64,000 nucleotides of DNA from Paraburkholderia tropica (GTDB lineage: Bacteria > Pseudomonadota > Gammaproteobacteria > Burkholderiales > Burkholderiaceae): assembly GCF_914484835.1 (NCBI RefSeq), contig NZ_CAJZAR010000060.1, positions 1 to 64,000 on the forward strand, given 5' to 3'. Below, piece after piece: positions 15,949-24,122 of this stretch. The translations under genes and the position numbers were made by a program. Each line of letters opens with the position of its first letter. Positions within the stretch are counted from its first letter, which is position 1. The notes beneath the pieces are model-generated. The model worked only from the letters and a program-made list of their open reading frames with translations. It ran no database searches and was not told the origin of the DNA.

Positions 15949-17280
15949 TCAGGCCGCGCCGTCCGTGCCGTTGGCACGTGCGTTCATGCCGTCGTTCGCG
16001 TCCTCTTCCTCGCGGCCGACGATCGGCGCCATGCCGCGTCCGGGCAGTGCGTTCAGGACTTCGTAGCACGCGCCCATCGTGTGATAGTCGGTCTTGCCCG
16101 CCGGGCTCTTTTCGTCGCTGTACTTGCGGTTGTCGCAGGTGAGGATGCGATACCACGCGCCATAGCGATGATCGACGAAATGCTTCCAGCTATAGCGCCA
16201 GATTTCGTCGTACCAGTCCCAGAAGCGTTCGTTGCCGGTGCGCTTGCCGAGCAGCGCGGCGGTCGCGAAGGTCTCGGCCTGGACCCAGAAATACTTGTCG
16301 TGATCGCAGACGGTGTAGTCGGGGCCGAAGCCGTAGTACAGACCGCCGTGATCGTTGTCCCACGCGTGCATCATGGCCGCGTCGAACAGCTCGATCGCGC
16401 GCGGCAGCAGCCACGGCAGCGGGCGATGGCGTTCGAGAATCAGCAGCAGCTTGGCCCACTCCGTCTGGTGGCCCGGCTGGAAACCCCACGGACGGAAGAT
16501 GTTCGTGCTGTCTTCCTTGTTGTAGTCCCAGTCCACCGACCAGTCGGCGTGAAAGTGCTCCCAGACGAGCCCTTGCGAGAGCCGCGCCTGGCGCAGCGTG
16601 ATGTTCGACGCGACGCGCTCGGCGCGGTCGAGATAGACCAGATGGCCGGTCGCCTCGTAGGCCGCGAGCAGCGCCTCGGTCGTGTGCATGTTGGCGTTCT
16701 GGCCGCGATAGCTCGTGACGATCCAGTCGGCGCTCGCTTCGTCGGCGTAGAGGCCCGCCGCGCCGTCCCAGAAGCGGTGTTCCATCAGCTCGAAGGTGGC
16801 GGCGATCATCGGTTTCGCTTCTTCGATGCCGGCCATCGCGGCGTGCGCGTAGGCGAGCAGCACGAAGGCGAGGCCGTAGCAATGGCGCGTGGCGTCGAGC
16901 GTGCGCTTCTTGCCGTCGCGCCAGTCGACCTCCCAGTCGTAGCCCTGATGCTGCGGGTCCCAGTGCGCTTCGCGCAGGAACTGCAGGCCGTGGCGCGCGT
17001 AGTCGAGATGCTGCGCCTCACCGGTTTCGCGATACGCCATCGCGTAGTTGAAGACGTAGCGGCAGCTGCTCACGAGATGCCGCGAGTGCGCGTTGTAGAT
17101 CGAGCCGTCGTCGCGGAAATAGTGGAAGAAGCCGCCCGACGGGTCGTACACGTTGGGCGCGTAGAAGCGCAGCGTGTCGGCGATATGGCCGAGCAGGAAG
17201 GCGCGGTCCCGGAAGCTCGCGACGGCGGGCGCGGCGGCCTGGGCTTCAACGGTGAGTGCGGTGTCGGAAGGCTTCGTCAT
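15949..17280 (-). CDS. N-acylglucosamine 2-epimerase (AGE) family protein, probable mannose/aldose-ketose isomerase
   Basis: This 443-residue protein has the (alpha/alpha)6-barrel pattern of AGE enzymes, with repeated helices and conserved His and aromatic residues. Examples are RHLVSSCRYVFNYA, TRHCYGLAFVLLAYAHAA, MHTTEALLAAYEATG, FQPGHQTEWAKLL and YFWVQAETFATAALL. Members either epimerise N-acylglucosamine or isomerise free aldoses such as mannose to fructose (the YihS/ManI branch). Lying between a LacI regulator and a fructokinase-like gene favours the isomerase role. The substrate cannot be fixed from sequence. The C-terminal 25 residues are polar and variable. No signal peptide, so it is cytoplasmic. 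Confidence 0.87.
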   Translation of the reverse strand: MTKPSDTALTVEAQAAAPAVASFRDRAFLLGHIADTLRFYAPNVYDPSGGFFHYFRDDGSIYNAHSRHLVSSCRYVFNYAMAYRETGEAQHLDYARHGLQFLREAHWDPQHQGYDWEVDWRDGKKRTLDATRHCYGLAFVLLAYAHAAMAGIEEAKPMIAATFELMEHRFWDGAAGLYADEASADWIVTSYRGQNANMHTTEALLAAYEATGHLVYLDRAERVASNITLRQARLSQGLVWEHFHADWSVDWDYNKEDSTNIFRPWGFQPGHQTEWAKLLLILERHRPLPWLLPRAIELFDAAMMHAWDNDHGGLYYGFGPDYTVCDHDKYFWVQAETFATAALLGKRTGNERFWDWYDEIWRYSWKHFVDHRYGAWYRILTCDNRKYSDEKSPAGKTDYHTMGACYEVLNALPGRGMAPIVGREEEDANDGMNARANGTDGAA

Positions 17281-17371
17281 GGCTTTCTCATCTCGGCTTC
17301 GGATTGCTTCGTTTTACTTCGTATTGTTGCTGGCGAATGTGGCGGGATTTCGCGCCGCCGCTTCAGGTGCA

Positions 17372-18472
17372 TCAGGTCGCTTCGGGCAGCGTCTTGCCGC
17401 GCCGCGCGACGCTTTCGGGCGCGGGCGGCGGCGTGGAGTTCTGCGCGGATTTCAGTGCGGATGTTGGCGCGGACGTCGGCGCTGCGCCCGCCGTGCTCGC
17501 GCGCTCGACGAGCCGCACCGGCAGCACGATCTCACTCTGTTGTGGCGTTTCTTCGAGCAGCAGTTCGACACCGCGCCTGCCGAGTGCTTCCTTGTCGACG
17601 GCGAGCGTCGTGAGCGCGGGCGTGGCGTGCGCGGCGGCGGCGATATCGTCGAAACCGACGATCGCGATGTCTTCCGGCACGCGCAGGCCGCTCGCCTGGC
17701 ACACGCGCAGCGCGGCGAGCGCGGCGGCGTCGTTGTAGGCGAACACGGCGTCGGGCGGCGGCTCGCCGCGCAGGCGCGCGCCGTCGAGCAGACGCTGCAT
17801 CGCGAGCGCGGCCCCGGTGTCGGGATCGAGCCCGCCTTCGATGGTGGTTTCGAGCGAGGGATCGAACAGCAGCCCCGCTTCGAAGAACGCGCGCCGGTAG
17901 CCGAGCGCGCGCTGCGCGATGCTGTAGTGCGCGAGCGAGCCGCCGATGAAGGCCACGCGCCGCCGCCCCATCGCGAACAGATGATGCATGGCGAGCGCGG
18001 CGCCCGCGGCGTTGTCGATGTTCACCGAGCGCAGGCCCTGCGCCCACAGGTCGATCAGCACGAGCGGACGCTGCAGCGCGACCAGCGCGGCGAGCGTTTC
18101 CGGCTCGACGAAGCCCGCCACGGCGACCGCGTCGGGCGCGTGCAGACGCAGTTGCTGGATGGTGTCGTCGGCGGGACCGGCGGTGAGCAGCGCGGGCACG
18201 ATGCCGTGCTCGCGGCACGCGTCTTCCACGCCGTGCAGCACGTGCGAGAAGAACGGGCTGGCCGCGAAGTTGTTGTGCTGGCGATGCAGCAGGAAGGTCA
18301 GGCGGCGGATGCGCGGACGCAACTGCGCGCTGTCATAGCCCAGCGACTGCGCGATCTCGACGATGCGCGCGCGTGTGGCCTCGGACAGGCCCGGCTGGTT
18401 CTTCAGCGCGCGGGAGACCGTGCCGATCGACACGTTGGCCGCCTGCGCGACGTCGCGAATGGTTGTCCCCAT
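17372..18472 (-). CDS. LacI-family transcriptional regulator
   Basis: This 366-residue protein has a LacI helix-turn-helix at the N-terminus (TIRDVAQAANVSIGTVSRAL, residues 3-22) and hinge helix region SLGYDSAQLRPR. A periplasmic-binding-like sugar sensor follows, with VFAYNDAAALAALRV and VGFDDIAAAAHATPALTT. The Ala/Ser/Pro-rich C-terminal tail of about 40 residues is extra. The ATG at 18472 gives the canonical start and has AGGAA upstream. It is the first gene of the LacI-AGE-PfkB run (91 bp before AGE), so it probably autoregulates the cassette in response to a sugar. Candidate operators lie at 18516 and 18606. Confidence 0.92.
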   Translation of the reverse strand: MGTTIRDVAQAANVSIGTVSRALKNQPGLSEATRARIVEIAQSLGYDSAQLRPRIRRLTFLLHRQHNNFAASPFFSHVLHGVEDACREHGIVPALLTAGPADDTIQQLRLHAPDAVAVAGFVEPETLAALVALQRPLVLIDLWAQGLRSVNIDNAAGAALAMHHLFAMGRRRVAFIGGSLAHYSIAQRALGYRRAFFEAGLLFDPSLETTIEGGLDPDTGAALAMQRLLDGARLRGEPPPDAVFAYNDAAALAALRVCQASGLRVPEDIAIVGFDDIAAAAHATPALTTLAVDKEALGRRGVELLLEETPQQSEIVLPVRLVERASTAGAAPTSAPTSALKSAQNSTPPPAPESVARRGKTLPEAT

Positions 18473-18515
18473 GATTCCTGTTGGCCCTGGCTGGTGTGTC
18501 AGGTGTGCGCCGATT

Positions 18516-18626
18516 GTATAGTAAAAACTGGGCCGCACAACGTTGCATCGTGCCGAAAAGCCCCCGTAAATACCCGTAATCACAGGAATAAACGTAAATT
18601 GACATGTTTAGTAAAACTGCCTAAAC
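18516..18626. promoter_or_regulatory. Candidate LacI-type operators
   Basis: Upstream of the LacI gene two related AT-rich sites occur: GTATAGTAAAAACTG at 18516-18530 and GTTTAGTAAAACTG at 18606-18619. The second contains GTTT(N4)AAAC and lies in the larger inverted repeat GTTTAG...CTAAAC (18606-18626). Their position, 44 and 134 bp before the ATG, suits autoregulation, and the second could also affect the divergent DUF3309 gene. Binding is inferred only. Confidence 0.4.
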
Positions 18627-18703
18627 AAAGTCGGTTTTCGGAACGCCGGGCACGTCGGTTGCTGAATGTCGCAGGTCATCATTCGAAACGGAACGGAGGC
18701 ATC

Positions 18704-18859
18704 ATGCTCGGCACCTTGCTTCTCGTCATACTGATCCTGCTGCTCATCGGCGCCTTTCCCGCCTGGCCGCACAGCCGGTCGTGGGGCTATGCGCCATCCG
18801 GCACGCTGGGCGTCGTGGTCGTCGTCGTGGTCGTGCTCGTGTTGATGGGGACGATCTAG
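18704..18859 (+). CDS. DUF3309 family small membrane protein
   Basis: This 51-residue protein has two hydrophobic segments, LLLVILILLLIGAF and VVVVVVVVLVLMG, separated by the conserved WPHSRSWGYAPSG turn. That is the DUF3309 pattern. It should be a small inner-membrane hairpin protein of unknown function. GGAACGGAGG precedes the ATG. Codons are in frame with a much longer open frame running from 17174, but only this end is coding. A strong terminator follows 26 bp after the stop. Confidence 0.85.
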   Translation: MLGTLLLVILILLLIGAFPAWPHSRSWGYAPSGTLGVVVVVVVVLVLMGTI

Positions 18860-18885
18860 CGGCGCGCGATGCCGCATCAACGCAA

Positions 18886-18926
18886 CGAGGCCGGCGCGGA
18901 AAAGATCCGCGCCGGCCTCGTTTTTT
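18886..18926 (+). terminator. Strong intrinsic terminator after DUF3309
   Basis: A perfect 15-bp stem (18886-18900 and 18906-18920) with loop AAAGA is followed by T6. It separates DUF3309 from the convergent EAL-GGDEF gene. Confidence 0.95.
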
Positions 18927-18980
18927 GTCCGTGAGCGTGGTTGAAGCCGCGCGCGCATTCAGTCTGCGCGTTCAGCCTGA

Positions 18981-20897
18981 TCAGTCCGCTGACATGCCGC
19001 CTTGCGCCGCAGCTGAAGCCGGCTGTGCCGCCGCGAGCGCGGGCAGCAGCGCCGCGCTTTCGCCGCCGTCGATCACCACGAGCCCGCTCGCTGCCTGCTT
19101 CGCGCGCCGCTTGGCGATGGCGGCCAGCGAGGCGATCGCGTCGCTGCCGTGCTGCGAGCCGTCGCCCGGCGCGATATGCACGCAGCCGACCGCCATCGTC
19201 ACGAAGGCGAAGAAGGCCGGATGCCCCTGGCGGTCCTCGCCGTGGATGCCGCCCGCGAGCCGGTCGGCGGGCGCGTAAAAACGCTGCGCACCGACGTTGA
19301 AGGTCTCGATCGCGTGAGCGACGCGCTCGCGCCAGGTCTCGCTCTGGAACAGGATCAGGAAGTCGTCGCCGCCCACGTGGCCGAGAAAGTCGCGCGTGGG
19401 ATCGCAGGCGTCGGCGAGCACCTGCGCCGCGAACTTCAGCACCTCGTCGCCCTGCCAGTAGCCGTACTGATCGTTGAACGGCTTGAACTGGTTCAGATCG
19501 ACGTAGCAGGCGTGAAAGCCCGCGTCGTGCGAGAGCAGCCGGTCGATGTGCGAGCTGATCGGAATGTTGCCGGGCAGGAACGTCAGCGGATTCGCGTAGC
19601 GCGCCGCCTGGATGCGCACCTCGGTGACCGCGCGCACGAGGCTTTCGCCGGTGCCGAGTCCGGCGTAGCGGCCGCTGTCGGTGATCACGAAGCCGTCGGC
19701 GAGATAGCGCTGGTCGTCGCTCGCGAGCAGCGACGCCATCTGCTCGACGCTCATGGTCTGCTCGATCAGCACCGGTGCCGCGTTCGCGAATTGCAGGCAG
19801 GCCTTCTTGCCGAACAGTTCGCGGTGATAGGGCAGCGCGTAGCGGTCCATGAAGGCGCGGCGGTTGATCAGCGCGATCGGCGTCTCGCCTTCGACCACGG
19901 CCACCGCGTGCAGCTCGGGCAGGCGGTTGAACAGTTCCAGCACGTCGTTGTTGGTCGCCTTGCGCGGCAGCGCGGGCGCGTGCACGCGCATCTTCTCGGC
20001 GGGCGCGCCGCCGTTGCCGCCGCCGATGCTCGCACCTGTGTGGCGCGTGGCTTCGGGAAACACGGCGATGTGCTGCGCGCGCAGCGCGTCGCGCGCGCGT
20101 TCGGCCAGCGTGCGCGGCGGACGCGCCTCGGGTCGTCCGAGAAAGAAGCCCTGGCCGGTCGCGATGCCCATGTCGCGCAGCACGATCAGATCGGCCTCGT
20201 TCTCGATGCCTTCGGCGACGAGCCGCGCGCCGCTCGCCTGGGCGAAGTGCTGCATCGCGCGCACGGCTTCGAACTTGAGCGCGTCGTTGGCGATGTCCTG
20301 GATGAAGAAGCGGTCGATCTTGACGACGTCGGGCTGCAACTGCACCCAGACGTTCATGCTCGCGTTGGCGCTGCCGTAGTCGTCGAGCGCGAATTGCGCG
20401 CCCGCCGCGCGCAGCGCCGCGACCACGTCCTTGAAGCCGCGCACGTCCTCGACCGCGCACTGCTCGGTCAGCTCGATGACGACGCGATGCGCGTCGAGCG
20501 TGCCGTCGAACAGCGCGAGCGTGTCGCGGCCGTGGTCGGTCAGGTCGCGCAGGGCGTCGGCGCTGAAATTGAGGAACAGCTTGCCGTGGCAGCCGAGCTG
20601 CGCGAAGGCGGCGATGCAGGCCGCCGCCGCCGCGTGTTCGAGCGCGAGCGTGCAGCCGGTGCGGTTCGCCTCGGCGAACAGGGCGGCCGGCGATTCGAGC
20701 GGCGAACCGGCGGGACCGCGCACGAGGCCTTCGTAACCGAGGATGGCGCCATCGTCCAGATCGACGATCGACTGGAAGACGGCGCGCAGCTGGCGCTGGG
20801 CGATCAGGGCCTCGATGCCGGCCGGGCTGGCGGACAACGGAATAGCCATCGGAGCCGCGGTCCCGTGGACCGGCGGCGTGGACGCGCGTGCAGACAT
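18981..20897 (-). CDS. EAL-CBS-GGDEF dual-domain c-di-GMP protein
   Basis: This 638-residue cytoplasmic protein carries the EAL domain first (about residues 25-265). It keeps Glu in YEGLVRG, Asn in FLNFS, Glu in IELTE, the Asp pair in LDDYG, Lys in VKIDR, Glu in EGIE and Gln in GQGFF. A middle region (about 310-430) looks like a CBS pair, with AVVEGETPIALINRRAF and DGFVITDSGRYAGLGTGESL. A C-terminal GGDEF domain has the signature GGDDF. The phosphodiesterase site looks complete, while the cyclase site has Asp in place of Glu and may be active or a GTP sensor. The ATG at 20897 is chosen; a TTG at 20909 and an ATG at 20849 are alternatives, none with a strong ribosome site. Confidence 0.85.
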   Translation of the reverse strand: MSARASTPPVHGTAAPMAIPLSASPAGIEALIAQRQLRAVFQSIVDLDDGAILGYEGLVRGPAGSPLESPAALFAEANRTGCTLALEHAAAAACIAAFAQLGCHGKLFLNFSADALRDLTDHGRDTLALFDGTLDAHRVVIELTEQCAVEDVRGFKDVVAALRAAGAQFALDDYGSANASMNVWVQLQPDVVKIDRFFIQDIANDALKFEAVRAMQHFAQASGARLVAEGIENEADLIVLRDMGIATGQGFFLGRPEARPPRTLAERARDALRAQHIAVFPEATRHTGASIGGGNGGAPAEKMRVHAPALPRKATNNDVLELFNRLPELHAVAVVEGETPIALINRRAFMDRYALPYHRELFGKKACLQFANAAPVLIEQTMSVEQMASLLASDDQRYLADGFVITDSGRYAGLGTGESLVRAVTEVRIQAARYANPLTFLPGNIPISSHIDRLLSHDAGFHACYVDLNQFKPFNDQYGYWQGDEVLKFAAQVLADACDPTRDFLGHVGGDDFLILFQSETWRERVAHAIETFNVGAQRFYAPADRLAGGIHGEDRQGHPAFFAFVTMAVGCVHIAPGDGSQHGSDAIASLAAIAKRRAKQAASGLVVIDGGESAALLPALAAAQPASAAAQGGMSAD

Positions 20898-21221
20898 GGA
20901 AAGAGCCAAGACAGGCTTTGACGACAGAATTAACGGCAGCAGACTCTGCCAATTAAATGAACTTTTAATGACAGCGATGCGAAAAGGGGGCGCGGACCGG
21001 GAGGCTAACGTTTGCGCGGTCCGGCGATGTCGCTCGGCGGCGTCAGGGGCGCGACCGGACAGCGATACGGGGGGCGACGACGAGCGCGCGCGAGCGGCGC
21101 GGGTCAGTCGGATAGATCGGAGCGGGCGGGGTGTGGCTGCGTGATGAACCGCGCAGCGAGGGGAAGGAGGATGCAGCCAGGCGCGCGGCGGAACCGGTCC
21201 GCCGCACCGCCATCGAGGGGA

Positions 21222-22262
21222 TTACCGGCGCGCCGTCGCCGTGCGTTCGCCGCTGGCGCGCGATTCGTCGCCGGCATCGGCTGCGCGTTCGGCGCTCATG
21301 TCGCGCGCGCCCCAGCGCTGGGCCAGCGCCGCGCACACCATCAGCTGGATCTGGTGGAACAGCATCAGCGGCAGCACGACCGCGCCCACCGCGTTCGACG
21401 CGAAGATCACCTTCGCCATCGGCACGCCCGCCGCGAGACTCTTCTTCGAGCCGCAGAAGATGATGGTGATCTGGTCCGCGCGCGAGAAGCCGAGCTTCCT
21501 GCTCGTGAACATCGTGATGCCGAGCGCGAGCGCGAGCAGCACGGCGTTCACCACGACGAGGCCGCCGAGCGCGGCGAGCGGCGTGTGATGCCAGAGCCCT
21601 TCGTTGATCGCTTCGGAGAACGCGCCGAACACCACCAGCAGGATCGAGCCCTGATCGACGAACTTGAGCACGCCGCGATTGCGCTCGATCCAGCGCCCGA
21701 TCACGGGACGCAGCAGCTGGCCCGCGACGAACGGCACGAGCAGCTGCAGCACGATGTTCCAGACCGTGTGCCACGCCGAGGTGCCGCCGGCCGTCTGATT
21801 CGTGACGACGAGGCTCACCAGCGCGGGCGTGACGAAGATGCCGATCAGGCTCGACGCCGACGCGCTGCACACGGCCGCCGGCACGTTGCCGCGCGCGATC
21901 GAGGTGAACGCAATCGACGACTGCACGGTGGAGGGCAGCGTGCAGAGGAACAGCACGCCCATATAGAGCGCGGGCGTGACGAGCGGCGAAAGCAGCGGCT
22001 TGAGCGCGAGGCCGAGCACCGGGAACAGCACGAAGGTGCTCGCGAGCACGACGAGGTGCAGGCGCCAGTGCGTGGCGCCCGCGACGATCGCTTCGCGCGA
22101 GAGCTTCGCGCCGTGCAGGAAGAACAGCAGCCCGACGGCGACGTTGGTGAGCCAGTTGAACGGCACGGTGGCCGCGCCATGCACGGGCAGCAGGCTGGCG
22201 AGGATCACGGTGCCGACGAGGCAGAGCGTGAAGTTGTCGGGCAGGAATTTCGGACGAGCCAT
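21222..22262 (-). CDS. SBF-like (YfeH-type) bile acid:sodium symporter family transporter
   Basis: This 346-residue membrane protein has about ten hydrophobic segments. It starts PKFLPDNFTLCLVGTVILASLLP and contains FFLHGAKLSREAI, LPSTVQSSIAFTSIARGN and IIFCGSKKSLAAGVPMA. These match the SBF-like family of which E. coli YfeH is a member. It should be a Na+-coupled transporter of an organic anion, substrate unknown. The last 30 residues are charged and cytoplasmic. The ATG at 22262 gives the family-typical N-terminus; an alternative start at 22319 adds 19 Arg-rich residues without a ribosome site. Monocistronic. Confidence 0.88.
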   Translation of the reverse strand: MARPKFLPDNFTLCLVGTVILASLLPVHGAATVPFNWLTNVAVGLLFFLHGAKLSREAIVAGATHWRLHLVVLASTFVLFPVLGLALKPLLSPLVTPALYMGVLFLCTLPSTVQSSIAFTSIARGNVPAAVCSASASSLIGIFVTPALVSLVVTNQTAGGTSAWHTVWNIVLQLLVPFVAGQLLRPVIGRWIERNRGVLKFVDQGSILLVVFGAFSEAINEGLWHHTPLAALGGLVVVNAVLLALALGITMFTSRKLGFSRADQITIIFCGSKKSLAAGVPMAKVIFASNAVGAVVLPLMLFHQIQLMVCAALAQRWGARDMSAERAADAGDESRASGERTATARR

Positions 22263-22863
22263 TACACAATCTCGGGTGCGCGCAGCAGCGCCTCGCTGTG
22301 CGCGGTTCGATGGGCGCACAACGGATCATCGGAAACGCTATTGTCGGCGCAAGGCCATTGAAAATGCAAATTCATTTGAAGAATTGATTAATGAGCAGTG
22401 CGCATGAAGTGTCGGATTTCAGGCGTGATTTCGCGCTGTGGTCTGACGTTTGCACCGGGTTTTGCCTGGGTTTGTCTGATGTTGTCCCGGGTGTCGCCGA
22501 GGGGCGACAACGGGCTCGCAAGCCGACGGATTCCTCAGGCAAAAACGGGGTCGCGAAGCACGCCGAACGATCCACCCCGCGCGAGCGCAAAGCCCCGCCG
22601 GGCGGCCTTCTGCAAGCATGAACCGAACCTGCGCACAGTGCGCAGGAATGCCGAAAAATCAAGCAGTAACATGGTGTTACAACCCTTCCGCGGGCATAAC
22701 ATTTTTTGGCTCGACACCCCTACCGGGCGCCCATAAATTACCGTCAAGGAACGTCAGGCGACTGTTGTGACGGCAATCGTTACGCGCCGCGTTTCCCGGA
22801 ATTGGCCCGCCATGGCCCGAGTGGCTGGACGCCATGCTGAAAGTCGGGCAGGTGATCGACACA
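22263..22863. other. Noncoding gap of 600 bp
   Basis: No gene can be supported. A 76-codon plus-strand frame at 22391-22621 lacks a ribosome site and family resemblance. AT-rich patches occur near 22358-22400 and 22660-22745, the likely promoters of the SBF-like gene and of the Gly-rich protein. Confidence 0.4.
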
Positions 22864-23433
22864 ATGCGTGCAGGGTTGTTACGGATGGGGCAGTGGATCG
22901 TGGGGGCCGTTTTAACGGCCCTCGTCGCGCTCGCCCATGCACAACCCGGTTTCCATGGCGGCGGCGGCGGTGGCGGCTTTGAGCGCGCGCCCGTCGTGCG
23001 CGAAGCGCCGCGCGGCTACGGCGGCATGCAGGGGATGCGAGGCATGTCCGGCATGCCCGGCATGCGCTATGCCCCGCACGGCGGCGCCGCGTCGATACGC
23101 GTGGCCGATCAGGGCGGCTGGCGCGAGCGCGGCGGCGGCCGTCAGGCCGGGCGTCGCGACAGCGGCGGTGAGCGCGGCTACGGCGGCAATCCCTACAGCA
23201 ATCCTTATGGCAACGGTTTCGCCACGGGCGGCGGCTATCACGGCCCGATCCAGCCCGTGAGCGCGGAAACGCGTCAGGTGCCGCATCCGCCCGCGGACTC
23301 GCCGGTGCGTGCCGGTTCGATCCGCGAAGACGTCGCGCGCTATAACGAGGAGCGCGGCGGCGGTTTCCGACCGTATACGCGCGGCGGCGGTGACGTGCCG
23401 CGTCCGCCGATGTCGTCGCCGTATCGAAACTGA
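22864..23433 (+). CDS. Gly/Arg-rich exported protein of unknown function
   Basis: This 189-residue protein has a good signal peptide, with a WIVGAVLTALVALAHA core and probable cleavage before QPGFHGG. The mature part is low complexity: a run of seven Gly, an 18-residue Met/Gly-rich patch with repeated GM (GGMQGMRGMSGMPGM), and many Arg and Pro. It ends REDVARYNEERGGGFRPYTR. It should be periplasmic or surface located. I recognise no enzyme domain. The ATG at 22864 follows AGGTGA with 8-base spacing; an in-frame ATG at 22834 is the alternative. Monocistronic. Confidence 0.72.
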   Translation: MRAGLLRMGQWIVGAVLTALVALAHAQPGFHGGGGGGGFERAPVVREAPRGYGGMQGMRGMSGMPGMRYAPHGGAASIRVADQGGWRERGGGRQAGRRDSGGERGYGGNPYSNPYGNGFATGGGYHGPIQPVSAETRQVPHPPADSPVRAGSIREDVARYNEERGGGFRPYTRGGGDVPRPPMSSPYRN

Positions 23434-24122
23434 AGCCACGCAACTAACAGCCCTCGCGCCACCCCCACCACCCCCACCCCCGAGCATCAGCGGAGCGACC
23501 GGTCCTCCTCAGACCGCGTTCCATTTCTCGCTGATTCTTTCCATCGCTCCCCGATTTTTCCCCGTCCGTACGCCGTCCGGCTCACTTCCGTTCGTCTTTC
23601 AAACGCGCTTTCGGCGCGCTTCCTGTTTTCTTCCCGCTTACTTCCGACCTGTCCGATCGCGTGCGTTCCGCGCCGCGCGAAAGCCGCGAAAGCGCTTCCA
23701 CAGGCCGCTTGCCCGGCTCTCATCCCAAACTGACGCGTGGATACCACACTTTTTAGGAAATCACTCGTCATACGGAACCCTTTCGTCATCAAATCTCGCC
23801 TTCGCTACGGCGGCGCGTCATCGGAAGCGCCGGCGCGCGTGAAAACCGGGTCAAAGCCCCGCCGATCAAGGCGAGGCCTCCGGCGACGCGGATGTTGCAA
23901 CGCAGCGAATGATGCGACGAAAACAGACCAGGCAGGTTTCGCGGGCGACAAACTAATCGGGCCGATATACCGGCGATAACAACCGATATTTTTGTCCATA
24001 AAAATGGTCCGCAAAGATGGATCCGCCCAGAACGGCCACGTCTGCGAACGACTAGAAAACCAACGGTTTGCGCGAGCGCCATCGCCGCCAGTTTCATTTT
24101 TTTGACAAGGACAGGAGAACTC
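23434..24122. other. Long porin upstream region, pyrimidine-rich
   Basis: These 690 bp hold no credible gene. A C-rich microsatellite-like run (CCACCCCCACCACCCCCACC) lies near 23459-23482. It is followed to about 23740 by a strand strongly biased to C and T. Near 23994-24012 an AT-rich patch holds CCATAAAAATGG with symmetric ends. A CTTTTTAGGAAATCACT motif at 23749-23765 recurs at 31682. The porin promoter must lie in the right part. Confidence 0.45.

Noticed and set aside
22391..22621. A 76-codon plus-strand gene in the gap after the SBF-like transporter
   Set aside because: No ribosome site and no recognisable conserved features.
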